DNA from: Lichina pygmaea
Lineage: Eukaryota; Ascomycota; Lichinomycetes; Lichinales; Lichinaceae
Direction: 5' to 3'
Length of the DNA: 64,000 nt
Assembly (NCBI GenBank): GCA_963422465.1
Contig: OY730170.1
Span: forward strand, 2,766,379 to 2,830,378
Position numbers and translations under genes: made by a program. This document shows positions 1 through 10,926 of the stretch, piece by piece. Positions within the stretch are counted from its first letter, which is position 1; each line of letters opens with the position of its first letter. A model generated the notes under the pieces. That model had not been told where the DNA came from. It ran no database searches and was given only the letters and a program-made list of their open reading frames with translations.

Positions 1-549
1 TAGCTCTTCAAACACAACCCCTCAAGCATGCCTCCACATGCATACCCATCAGGTCTAGCAAGTCTCCCTTAGTTCTCTAGGATGGTTGAACCCTCTCCTT
101 CCCCTCCCATCAAACACCGGACAGGAACATTTCTTTAAATAGTTCTCTTCATGTAGATCTTCTCTGCATGCTGCAGGCTCCTCTCGGCGCTATGTCCCAG
201 CATCCTTCTCTCCTCTCTTTCATAGCAAGCTGGGCTAATATACTTGGTGTTTTGTGGTTCTTGGCTTGGGGGATGCCTGGGCGAGGGGGGTTGAAGCTTG
301 TGTTGCTGTTGCTATTGATATTGCCATCAGCATTGAGACTGGGGTTTTACAGTACAGTGCTGTCCCACTGGCACATCACCACTCTGCCAACCACGGCAAA
401 GGCGGCGCCACCGGTCCCCTCAGGGACAGTGATGTTGCAGTGTCCAGATCTATCGCCGACAGTACCGTATAAGATCACTGCAACTGTGTACAGAGCATCA
501 CAGGCGCACGCTCAGAGCTCAGAGCCTGACCCTTTACTGTGGCCAAGAG
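1..549. other. no gene seen
   Basis: I see no conserved protein or RNA gene here. A long open frame starting near 168 has no recognisable domain and looks like chance in GC-rich DNA. Confidence 0.5.
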
Positions 550-2470
550 TGTTACGGCCATCCGGCACCGGGAGCCCCCAATCGTTGACCACCGATGATG
601 GCACGGAGAGTGTACCTAGGCCATTCCTACCGACCCTGACATGGACGAGGATCCTCCTCAGAGGGTCATCATCAATCGAACACTCAGCCAACGCTTTGTG
701 CCCCCAAAAGTGGTCGCAACATATTCAGATCAAGAACTTGCTTTCCCTGAGACCGCCAATAGACCGGGCCTCCCTACTGGCTCGGTCAAACTCGGAAGTG
801 GCTATCGGTATCGACGCTTCGGTGGAACCAGGACCGCCCACAATGTCGCCTTATATGAGACGCCGCGGCATCGCCCTTACGGCAGTCTTCAGCCCATGCA
901 GGTAGTGTGAAAACACCTTCGCACAGTGGCGATCAACTTCATCCTGGTACTGCGTAGCTCATGCACTGCTGGATACCACTCGGTCCTTTCTGTCTGACAG
1001 GTTCTTCAAGAGGATCACCCTACTTCCCTGGCGAAAGACCCGTTCCGTCCGTGGCTGTGCTATGGCCCTGTCAGACCATCTCGCAATGGCTGACTAGGAC
1101 CCCCCTCCCCCAACCAAGGCCATCATCTCCAACGTGGACCCTAAGTTCTTAGGGAACCTCTGGAAGGCTATGTGGAAGCATCTGGATGTCAGGATGCTAA
1201 CGACTACCGTACCGTACCGGTACGACATACCATCCATGATGGGGTGGACAATCTGAAGGGACCAACCGAACAGTAGAAGTGGCACTACAATATCCCAATG
1301 GGGCACCTAACCCTCACCTGTGGCCGACATGATCCCAAGACTGCAAGCAAGAATCAACAGCAGCACCTCGGCCGCAACAGGCAGATCGGCGAACAAACCT
1401 CTCTACAGGTGCAAAGTCAGGGACGACCGGACCGAGCGGTACCAGAGTAATCTGCGACCAAAGAACAAAGATTGCTAAATTGAGGGCTGGCGAGGATCGA
1501 AGCATACAAGACACTGGCCCTGGCAGCAGTAACAGTGAAGCATCACTACCACAAGAAGCGTAAAGAGTTATTCCTTGAAGAAGGGACTACGTCCAAGCTA
1601 GGGCTACAGCGAGGCTACTCGGTGCCAGGGGTAACGAAGAAGACCGATCGGCAGCGGGTATGACTGTTCAAGGTTCTCGAGGAAATAGGAGGACCAGCAT
1701 ATCGCCTGGATCTATCGGCAGCGTGGAGAATGCACCTCATTATCTCCATAGCCCACCTGGAATCAGCCGGCAGAGATCTGTACAAGTGGCCTCCGCAGGC
1801 AGTGGCACCTGGAGGCGGTTGAGGTTGACGGTGTCGAGGAGCGGCACGTTGAGCGCGTCACTGGTCACCGGCGATTCGGGACCGACAAAGCCATCCGGTA
1901 CGGTACCGTAGCAAATAGGTCAGGTGGAGCCACGAACAAGGTACCGGAGAACCGCGGCGGGATCTTGAGAACACCCAGGCTCTGAAGGATCACGAGGCCC
2001 TCGACCCTCTACATCGGTGATGGGATCTGTCTCCAGACACGGAAGACTGGCGACAGCGAGGCCGCCGCGATTCGTTGCAGCCGGCAGTCAGTCTGTCACG
2101 GCCAATCCGCACCTGGAGCCAGCAACCGCCGACGACCGATGACGACACGCAGGTCGTACCCAAGCCACTCTTACCTACATACCTTGGCTAGGCAAGCAGA
2201 CGCTCGAGGATATCTTTGGAAGGAGGTAGGAGGCACCGACAGTGTATATAAAAAGGACGAGGACCCTCTTCAGAAGGTCATCGTCACCCAAATACTTGTT
2301 CTCTGCAACCAGCACTTTCTGCCCTCCTGGAGGGCCGCCTGGGACAAGGTGCTGGCATAGACAGGAGCTAGGATAGACAGAAGCACCAGCAAACGAGCTC
2401 AGGCGCTAGAGGATGGCTAGCTCTCCTCCTCTTCCCTAGTACGAGAATCGACTCATGTCTGCTCTTGTAA
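550..2470 (+). mobile_element. Ty3/gypsy LTR retrotransposon fossil, internally deleted
   Basis: Two diverged copies of an LTR-like segment start with TGTTACGGCCATCCGG (550) and TGTCACGGCCAATCCG (2094). Both carry a later shared block (GACGAGGAYCCTC), and the second has a TATA-like motif (TATATAAAAAGG, about 2250). Between them, around 1590-1900, the plus strand still shows the C-terminal integrase pattern of Ty3/gypsy pol (GYSVPGV, then a HPIISIAHLE-like stretch), followed by traces of a chromodomain. At about 1.9 kb it is far shorter than an intact 5-7 kb element. It is broken and looks old: the LTRs differ greatly. The outer end of the second LTR (about 2440-2490) is approximate. Confidence 0.65.
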
Positions 2471-2582
2471 AGCAAAGCATGAGTGTCAAAAGTTCACCGA
2501 CGTGGATCATCTGGTCAGGTTGTCCCTGGATTTCTCCCCAAGTTCCTCTTTACCTTCCTGAGTTCTTCTACCTCCCCGGGTT

Positions 2583-2835
2583 CCCTCTCCCTCTCCCTCC
2601 CTCCCCCCCTCTCTCTCTCTCTCCACCAACAAAAGCATTCACATGCCTTGTTCATCACCATGTTTCTGGCATCATGTTCCTTGCCACCGACAAGTCGTTG
2701 CCACAAAGAGACTGGTTTTCCTCTTTCACAAAGCTCGGCTGCAGATGTAGAAAGTTGAAGGAAAGAGAAAAATGGAAGAAGAAGAAGAAGAAGAAGAAGA
2801 AGTAGAAGGAAAGAGAGAAGAAGAAGAAGAAGAGA
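2583..2835. repeat. low-complexity CT-rich and GAA-rich tracts
   Basis: A CT-rich pyrimidine tract (about 2583-2626) is followed by imperfect GAA/AGA purine repeats (about 2774-2835). Apparent poly-Lys or poly-Leu open frames across this stretch are products of the repeat, not genes. A short TTGG tetranucleotide run lies at about 2950-2972. Confidence 0.8.
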
Positions 2836-3049
2836 CATGGACCGGTTCCGTCCAAGAACTATAGAGTACGTACGTACTTGTACAGTACTGGATACATGTG
2901 GACAACAAGCCCAATAGATGATATACTACCGATGCTGTCAAGCTGCTTGGATGGTTGGTTGGTTGGTTGGCTGCTTGCTTGGTATAGCTGGAACATGCTG
3001 AGATGGATAGAGTCAAGAGAGAGAAGCTGTATACGTACACTCATGTGTT

Positions 3050-3990
3050 GATGTGAGTGTGTCCATGACGGGCTTTGTCCTGCGGCTATTTGGTTCCAGC
3101 ACTCCAGCACCGTACCGTACCGCCAGGCTACGGGGGGTATTCCCCCTCACGGGTGCTTGCGCCCCGCACGTTCATGTTCCCGCGGGCGGCCATCACTGTC
3201 AGTGGTGTGGTGTGACGAGGTCTGAGTATCCTGCTCACAGTGCTTCCAAAGCTCATCTGCATATCCTGCCACACTGCGGCAATGCATCTCACGTCTTCAA
3301 GTTGGGACTGCAGGAAGTCTATGATCAAAGACGGTGGTGATGGTGGGGCAGGTATCCTGATCCGGCGCTGTTGCTTGTGGGCGCCTGGCGTGGCCGGGTC
3401 TCTGGCGGCTGCTTGTCTGAGCTGGGTCGCAGAGGCTTGCGAGCGCTGGTGCCTTTCTTTCGTGTTTAGCCCGTGGAAGGCTTACTGGCTCGCGCGAGTC
3501 GTGTGTTGCGTGGGATGTGCGAGGGTGTCGTTGGGGCCTTGATGTAGTCTGCCGTGCTTGGAGACGGCATGTGGTCTTGTGAATAGATTGGCTGGTGCTG
3601 TTGTCAGCGCTAGCTGATGGTGGCGCGTAGCTCATGGAGACAAGACTGTTCAGCAAGTCGACCAAGACGATGAGCAACTGCATGGTTGCTCCCTGATCGA
3701 GCGCCGGTCGAGCAGAATCTCACAGATGGCGAGATGCACACAGGACACTATGACAGATGGAAGGCCTCCATCTGTTGATTGACGATTGGGCAGGTAAGAA
3801 GCTTTCAGGGCTCTGACATGGTGACCAGAAGTTGCTGGTCAACGGGTTCGCACAGGTAGGACCGTGACAACTAAGACGTACGGTATAATGAAAATACTAT
3901 GATGACTTTCAAGACGAGCGTCATCAAGTGTCGTCCAGCAATTCTCCAGGTCAACGGGCAGTTTATACCATGGCACTATCGGTCTCTGTC
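3050..3990. other. no gene recognised
   Basis: GC-rich DNA with several overlapping open frames on both strands, none with a recognisable domain, start context or splice pattern. A decayed transposon is possible but not supported. Confidence 0.4.
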
Positions 3991-4137
3991 AAGTGTTCAA
4001 CGACCTCTCGGGTTCGATTCCTACATCGTTTATATATTTAAAATTGGATTTTTTTTTGGTTGTCGTCTAGGATCATGTAACCAGTAGCTACCCCTTGCTA
4101 GTTTGCTATATATATTCCTTTTCCTTCCCCTATTTCC

Positions 4138-4278
4138 GAACGATTAGCTTAGTGGAAAGAGCACTCGTCGGCGGGCATTGTGTCAGACGGTTGATCCGTG
4201 GGCACAGAGTCTGCCCAGCTGGGCGGTTGATCCGCTCACTGACAGACGAGGGGCGTGGGTTCGATTCCTACATCGTTC
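4138..4278 (+). ncRNA. tRNA-like RNA gene with large insert in the anticodon arm (copy 1)
   Basis: The ends form a perfect 7-bp acceptor stem (GAACGAT/ATCGTTC). An A-box-like TAGCTTAGTGG (4145-4155) sits in a D arm (GCTT/GAGC), and a B box GGTTCGATTCC (4258-4268) sits in a T arm (GTGGG/CCTAC). A possible anticodon stem CTCGT/ACGAG encloses about 77 nt instead of a 7-nt loop. That insert can fold as a branched domain: GTCAG/CTGAC closes three hairpins, ACGG-TTGAT-CCGT, GGGCA-CAGAGTC-TGCCC and GCGG-TTGAT-CCGC. T-runs (4294-4298 and 4301-4305) follow as a pol III stop. There is no U33 or clear anticodon, so it is probably not a working tRNA. Function is unknown and transcription is inferred only from the boxes. 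Confidence 0.6.
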
Positions 4279-4386
4279 ATACATTAAAAAATCTTTTTAA
4301 TTTTTATTTGGACTCTAGAAATCATGTGACCATTAGCTATCCCCTGCTACTTTGCTACATATATTTCTCTTTGCGCTCCTATTTCT

Positions 4387-4527
4387 GAACGATTAGCTTA
4401 GTGGAAAGAGCACTTGTCGGTGGGCACTGCGTCAGACGGTTGATCCGTGGGCACAGAGTCTGCCCAGCTGGGCGGTTGATCCGCTCACTGACAGATGAGG
4501 GGCGTGGGTTCGATTCCCACATCGTTC
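4387..4527 (+). ncRNA. tRNA-like RNA gene with large insert in the anticodon arm (copy 2)
   Basis: Second copy of the 141-bp body. The A box (4394-4404), B box (4507-4517) and acceptor stem are identical to copy 1. Its T arm is fully paired (GTGGG/CCCAC) and the CTTGT/ATGAG stem is kept through G-U pairs. The three internal hairpins are unchanged. A T8 run (4538-4545) follows. Several of the differences from copy 1 preserve pairing, which suggests the fold matters or that the duplication is recent. Confidence 0.6.
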
Positions 4528-4589
4528 ATACATTGAATTTTTTTTAAAAAATGGGTTGGACTCTAGCTTCATGTGACCATCAATGATTC

Positions 4590-7312
4590 CCTTGCTACCA
4601 GCTGAGGTCTACAGACCGATAACACCGTAGCGGAGACAAAGCTTGCTGTCCAACAGTAGCAAGCTGTTATGTATTGACGAGCGAATCGGATACCTACCAT
4701 GCTATTTGCCAGTAGGGGATCAATGATTGCTCTGACCACCGCCCCCTCTTATGCACATTCATCCCATGGTCCTCTTGCACGGAAAGAGAATTGCAGCTGC
4801 CAGATGATATGGTAGAAGCCGTGTGGACGATAAGACTGTCCAGCCTTCAACAGAAACACGTTGTGCCCGACGGTGCCATGTGCCATGTGGCTTGGCAACA
4901 GTCCGCTTGCCTGAAATCTCAGCGCGGAGAGCGTTGATATTCCTTGAAGCTGTCCATACGCCGTCTTCCCTTGACCTCAAAGCGGTGATTGGTCTTTCGG
5001 GAAAGGGGGATGGGGCCGGAAGTCGAGCTTGAACCCTGAGGCTTAGTGGCCTCCCTGAAGGCATCCTAGACAGGCTAGGTAGCTCCAACGGAAAGCTCTC
5101 GACACGGTCTGCGGCCACTTGCTGACCCCACTCGCAGCGTCGCACAAGCGCAGATCTCCTGCGTGCAGAAGCCGGCATCGGCAGGGGTCTGGATCTCCGG
5201 ACGTTGGACTCGATAATCGAAAGGGGCGTTCCGTGCGAGATTCGAAGTTTTGCGAGCGAGGCGAGGCACGCCTGGCCCTTCGTTCGTCCTGCCGAGCGAG
5301 AAGTCGGTGTGGGGAACGAGGCAGGGAGAAGGACGACGAGCCACACGTGCCACAGGAGGGGCAGGTCCGGATCATCGCAGAGACAAATGCCTCTTCTGCG
5401 ACGGCCGGGTACGACAGCCACCCGCAGCACGGACACAGACACACACCCCCGTGCGGTGTGTGTCTGTAGGTACGGAGTAGAAACGAAACGCCATGGCTCA
5501 TCCGCGCCCAGATGAGCCCGGCTCCGGGACACGAAGCCCTCGCCCTCGTGGCAGGAGGAGTGGGGTTCTACGAAACGCGAGTCGATCGAAGGGACGGGGC
5601 TACCTGCTTGCGGCAGGTTACACCACCGTACCGGTAGGTAACAAATAACGTAATAGGTTACGACCCTTAGGGCTGACTTGGAATATACGACCTTCCCCTC
5701 CGAGAAGCGACGAGGCAAGGCCGGATATGGTAACCGTCCGAGCCAGGCGAGCCTACCTCGTACGGTACGTTGCGTACGTACGGAAGTATACGTACGAGTA
5801 CATACGTATGATCCACAGCAAAGAAAAAAGCGGATGAAACACAAAACGTTCGAATACGGTTGTGCGAGGGGGGAGCTACTTAGCTAGAGCAACGTTATCG
5901 AATTAGGATAAGCTAAGATAGGGCGCGGGGTTTGAGCTCGAAGCGTAATTGCACCTCCGCATGGCTCCGTACGAGTACCGTCTTGCCGAAACGCCGGACC
6001 TTCCTCAATAGGCAGGTACGCTTAGTATCGATCTACTGTAGACCGTGGCTAATATCTAGCTTACCTATTGGTCTTGTTTCGAGTACCTTGCTCTAGCTCC
6101 CACCTCTATACCTCCTTGGATACAGTGACGCAGTAGCTCAACTTGCATTATGGCACCGGATCAACAGCTCTTGCATGCATTAGGATGATAGCACCACCAC
6201 CGCCACCACCACCAACACTTAACAAACATTGCAACCCTTTCTCTACTACAGTATCGTCCTAACTGTAGACATCAGCTCTACAGGCTTATTCTCGGCGAGG
6301 GTAACTAAACATGGTGGGTTGATTCAGCTATGCTTGCACTCTCTTCCCCTCGCCGGGATAGGTCACCTGTCGCCTTCCGATGTACAGTATCTACCCTGGA
6401 TTTCGAAACTCAACCCCCTAAAACCTGAGTTTGAGATTATACGGAAATGCCGGATCGGGCCAACCTGTGTGGGCACAACAGCAACGATGGAACGTGCTCC
6501 GTGCTCGTGTAGGCGGCCTTTGTACCGTACGTGCTGTGCTCGTACAGTACGTACGGTATGCTGCTCTGCCACTCCAGACCAGCTTCGCGGCAAAGATTCA
6601 TTCCCAGCTGCTTACTCATCCCGCCGAAGAAGACTCTGGGGGACAGAGGCGCAGTGCGTTCCTGTCGGCGATATGTGGATCATGCGTGAAGGTTTTGACG
6701 ATTCCTGATCCCGAGCCCGAGCCGCAAGAATGCACCACCGTAGCGGCTCGTCCTAGGCCACATTCTCCACTGGAATCGAGATCGTCGCTGGTATCCTCTG
6801 CAGCTCTGTAGCCTGCGAACCGGAATGCAGCGAGTCTCAAGGTGAAGGAAGAAAGAACAAGGGAGAGGCGGCAAGGCCGACAAGATTCTTTGACCCGGTT
6901 GAATTTTGATACGGAATGACGACAGCAAGAACATAGTAGAGACGGCACGTGATGTATGCTCGCAGAGTTGCATCGACAATCGAAGGTAGCAATGCGTGAG
7001 AGAGCCATCGGTTCTGCGTGGCGCGCAGGACCGGAGGAGACCATACCAAGGTGACACTCGATGAAAGAGCACAGCGGACGAGCGGGACGTGGGACTGCGC
7101 TCCAGACAGGAGAAAAAGGACAGCTTCGACCGGCACGACCAGCGTTGCACAAAGACAAGGTGCTATGCTGGACCGACGATGGACCGTCGTCCAAGGAGGG
7201 GAAAGCCACTCCGGCGGCGTCCCTGCGCCGGCGTCCCTGCGCCGGCTGGTCGGTGCCGGGCGAACGGTAAATCGAGTCGAACGAGCGGAGGACGGCAGGG
7301 TTGCGAAACCTG
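4590..7312. other. gene-free stretch, GTACGTAC-rich
   Basis: Long open frames exist on both strands (the largest about 4759-5844 minus), but none shows a domain, signal peptide or plausible intron pattern. Parts (5630-5810, 6520-6560) are dense in CGTACGTA-type palindromes like those in other intergenic regions here. A GA/GC-rich segment with two adjacent copies of CGGCGTCCCTGCGC lies at 7212-7240, just past the 3' end of the neighbouring minus-strand gene. Confidence 0.5.
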
Positions 7313-8485
7313 CTACCGGTAAGGACGCAGCGGCACCGGACCCAATCCTCCCCTCGGACCGGTCGGCACGACACCGCGGGTATTGCCACCGAAAGCACGA
7401 GCCGCCGAGTCGAAGACCTTGGTGGAGGTGTCCGATAAGAACCCGCCGACGTTGAAGTTGCCGATGCCGCTCGTCATGGACCGCATCACACCGTTTCCGT
7501 TGCGGTTTGGCCTGTTCTTTCCTCCCTTGGGCCTTCTTTTGCCACCACGATTGGCAGTAGGTTGGGTGCCCGGCTCTTTTCCCTGTGTTCGGGGTCTGGG
7601 GCGTTCGAGGACTTGCGTTCGGCCACGGGTGATGCTGCCCAGTCGGGGGGCTCCCTCTTCCCCAACTTCAGGCAACTCCCGGACGAGCGTGGCCCTACGA
7701 CGGCCGTTGCCGTTTGAAGCTTCCTCTGCGGCCCCGTTTCTGGGCCTCGCGACTTGCCTGGGCAGCGGCACCGCATTCTCACGCCCTTCTCGATCGCCTT
7801 CGGTGGTCGCACGTGGCGGCTTCGACCCGACGAACCCATCTTCGTCCCGTACCTGTTCTTGCTCGGTCTTATATTTTTCCCTTCTCCAGGCATCTATTCT
7901 CTCCATGGCTTGCTGATGCAAAGTATTTCGTTTCGCGACGACTTGGCTGAGGAGGCCAGCAGCCCTCCAGCATCTGGTGTATAAGTCCATCAGAGGAGCA
8001 TCGATTCTACGTATAGAATCCCAGTCAACACCGGCGGCGCTTCCGGCGTTCTTGACCACACTGAACATCTCTAGATGGCGCTCGTGCCAATTGGCGTCAA
8101 GCAGCTCGATCTGTAGGACGTATCAGCAGGTGCCCACCTCGAGCGAGACGCTTTGCACATCTTCGTCTCTGGTCTGGCACAGGTTACGCGCCGAACTTGC
8201 CTCATCGTGCATGCACTTGTGAAACAGATCGTCGACTCGTTTCTTGTTTCCTGTCACGAGGAGGTATGTCGGGATTCCGACGCCAACCAGAGTCCCAACC
8301 ACCGCGACGGCCCCGGTCGTTGCGCGATCCTGAACACGCTTGTCGTCATACTCTTCCTGGAGTGACTCGAGGGAAGGCTGCGTGTTCTCCGGCTCTGCTT
8401 CAGTGCTCTTCTCCTGTGCGTGAAGGGGACAGGCGACGAGAAGCATGAACAACGTCACGACGTCGAGGAAGCCGAATGGCAGCAT
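7313..8485 (-). CDS. secreted or membrane-anchored protein of unknown function
   Basis: Two exons: 8485-8159 and 8110-7313, joined by a 48-nt intron (donor GTGCAA, CTGAT branch, acceptor CTACAG) that removes an in-frame stop and keeps phase 0; 374 aa. The chosen start (8485) gives a clear signal peptide, MLPFGFLDVVTLFMLLVACP with a likely cut after HAQ. An in-frame upstream codon would bury it. After an acidic, coiled-coil-like stretch comes a hydrophobic segment (about residues 56-79, ending IPTYLLVTG) that could span a membrane. Residues 110-165 are helical, with several Trp. The C-terminal 200 residues are polar, Arg/Lys/Gly/Asn-rich and end in a Gly/Pro tail. I recognise no domain. It lies divergently from the secreted-protein gene at 10927, 2.4 kb away. 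The intron is short, so the splice is likely but not certain. Confidence 0.6.
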
Positions 8486-10926
8486 CGTGACGCCTCCGCC
8501 GTTGAGCGGGTCAGTCAAGACGGGTCAGAGCCTGCTTTTTCCAGGACACATGGACGGCAGAGCGAATCGGGTGCTCTGATACGTCTGGATCTGACGGACC
8601 CATCCACACTTTATATCCCTTCTTCGCACTTTCGGTCCCTCATGCGGCCGTATCGTCATGGCAGCTCGGCTGAGACAGCACGGTTGTGCACCGACGCATC
8701 ATCCGAAATCAAAGATCAAAGGCCACGCGACAAGACAGACACCAGCAGCCACTGGTCCAAGAACGAAGGGCAACCGCGAGCCCGAGAAACCGAAAGGGCC
8801 TGTCACCGAACCAACCGATGTCTCGCACGCGGGAACAAGCATTGACTGACCTGTTCATGGTGGCGGTGGTGGTGAGAAACTTCATGGAAGGTCACTGATC
8901 GGCCCCCTGTACGAAACAATGAGCTAGAGCCTGTGGGTTGGGGGGTTTTACGAGAGGAGAAGGGTGATGGAGCTTGGAGCATGGAGCATGAGCCTACAAG
9001 AACCGGTACCAAAATTGCATCGAGGGCACAGATGATCTCGGCCACATGAACGGGGCCCTTAACGCCGCGCCATACCGGTACGCAAGCCCGGTGGTTCAAG
9101 CTCTGGTACGGCCCATGTTTCGTCGCCGCTCGGCGAACGGACCTCCCAAAGGAGTGCTGCGTATGGCTCACGCGGCCTTGCTCGATACGATGTCTTCAGG
9201 AGGCGATGCCGTAGGTCCAGTCCGGAGCCGTCTTCTCGACGGGAGGCCACCGGACGCTCGTGACGCGGTCGACGTACCGTAGCAGGCTTGCGAATTCCAG
9301 CTAGGACTGAGTTGTTTTCCGAATTGGCGCAGGATCACGCTCCAAGAATCGAACCTGCTCTACCGGCGGGCCTTCCTGAGCAAGAGTCGGGTCGAGCCAC
9401 ACACGTCTCGACGACGGTCGTACCGACATCTTCCGCCTTACGACCGCAGGAGCGAGAGCGGGAGGAGAGAGCCGAGTCGAGGCACGCCGTCTTGGTTACG
9501 TAATCCTTCAGAGCTTAATGTCTGGCTGCCACGTGATTGCTTACGTACGTAAAGTACGTACCATACGAATGAAGCTACAGTACGGAACGTATACGGAAGT
9601 ACGTACCAGTACGGTACGTATCTACAGTACCTTCCCGATGATGACCTCATCCCGAAACGAAACAACTTGAGGCTGCAATTAGCACCAAGTAGCTCATTTA
9701 CTAGGTACCCAATACTTAGCTCAGAGTCACATGGCAACGCAAGCTCAGGTATGATTGACGTACGAAGGTACGTAAGTACTGAAGCCAAGTACTCACACTC
9801 GTACGTAATTGCGATGGCGACGTCGAGCACCCGCCCGAGCCCGAAGAAAGACCGTCCAGGCTTCGATCGTCATCGATAAGGCCGACGACGATGTGGAGCC
9901 GTGCTGAGAGACGCCATCCGACCAGATACGCAGTGCTCACCGGCGATGTGCGCCCAGCCCCGTATCGTCCTCTGCCAGGTGGATGCTCCAATACGAAGTC
10001 TAAGCTCATACAAAAGCTACAAGTAACTAAATACCATGCTGCGGTAATCACCACGGTGTGACGGGTAGCTTGACAAGGTCATGCTGTCGGGGACGACAAT
10101 GTTTCCAGGCATGAAGACGATGCTCACATGTTTCGAGGAGAGACTGGCTCGCTTCGGCTCGTGTTCCTCGTACTGCCCGCAACGGCAGTACTTTCTCTTC
10201 GCCGCTTTGCGGGGTGCTCGATTCCTCCTCTTGGGTGCAAGCATAGCGTCGTACGTATCGTACCATTTCGAGACTCCGCCAGCCAAGAGGCTTCTTGGCG
10301 CAGGCAGGCGTGCTGCTGTACTTACGTACAGTACGGAAGTACAGTGCCTGCAACGGCGTGACGATGCTGTGTCTCGTCGGAGCTTGTGAACGGGCCTCGA
10401 GCGTATTCGTTGGAGGGTCACAAGAGCCGATGACGGTCGGCTGGTTGCTTCGCTCCAGATGCAACGGCCGTTGCCAGGACCAACTTCGTACCAAGGCCGA
10501 TGGGCCGACAGGAAATCCTTCACGAGACCGCAACGCGCCAAAGGCCGAGAAGCCTTGGTGTGCCACCGCCTTTCGGAGTCGAAGGTTCAATGGACGTGTA
10601 GATCGTCCTGGGGGGAAGGTCTTGCCCCGCAGGAGCCTCCCCTGTCGTTTCCGATGGCGAATTAGCCACGCGGGGATTGTACTACCTTCCTCGATACTTT
10701 CTTTCGCATCGTTCAATCCGAACACCGGCGCCTCGTTCGACGACGCCTGGGCCCAAAGTTCCTGGAAGTGTGTGGACGATATAAGAGATGCTTCCGGGAC
10801 GAGGATTCCTGCATCGTCGGCAAAGTCTTGGTGGTTACGATCGCACTGGTGATGCCGTTGTGCTTCGCTTCCTCTGTGCTGGCGCGGACAAACGTGGCTT
10901 CCGATCGACGATAGACACCCATCAAG
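8486..10926. other. long divergent intergenic region
   Basis: Lies between two divergent genes for signal-peptide proteins. TACGTA/GTAC-rich clusters occur at 9541-9625 and 9760-9805, and again near 10250-10345. Open frames on the minus strand around 10050-10900 look protein-like in places but have no domain and run antisense into the neighbouring signal-peptide exon, so I do not call them. Confidence 0.45.

Larger units (their letters stand above)
3995..4560 (+). repeat. tandem array of tRNA-like units (period 249 bp)
   Basis: Two full units and the 3' part of a third lie head to tail. Each has a tRNA-like body (141 bp in the full copies), a T-rich stretch like a pol III terminator, and a spacer ending just before the next GAACGAT. 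Full bodies start at 4138 and 4387, 249 bp apart. The truncated first copy keeps only the T-arm/B-box portion (about 4001-4030) and its T-run. Spacers share blocks such as CATGTGACCA and TTGCTA. This could be a tandem tRNA-derived SINE or a locally amplified pol III gene. Confidence 0.75.

Noticed and set aside
3053-3683. Several GC-rich open frames
   Set aside because: No domain or conserved pattern; frames overlap and contradict each other.
4759-5844. 361-codon open frame, minus strand
   Set aside because: No domain, signal peptide or intron logic; it overlaps other frames on both strands and includes GTAC-rich DNA. Chance in GC-rich sequence.
6616-7398. 260-codon open frame, minus strand
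   Set aside because: Ser/Arg/Pro-rich with no family similarity and overlaps the 3' end of the called gene at 7313-8485 in another frame.
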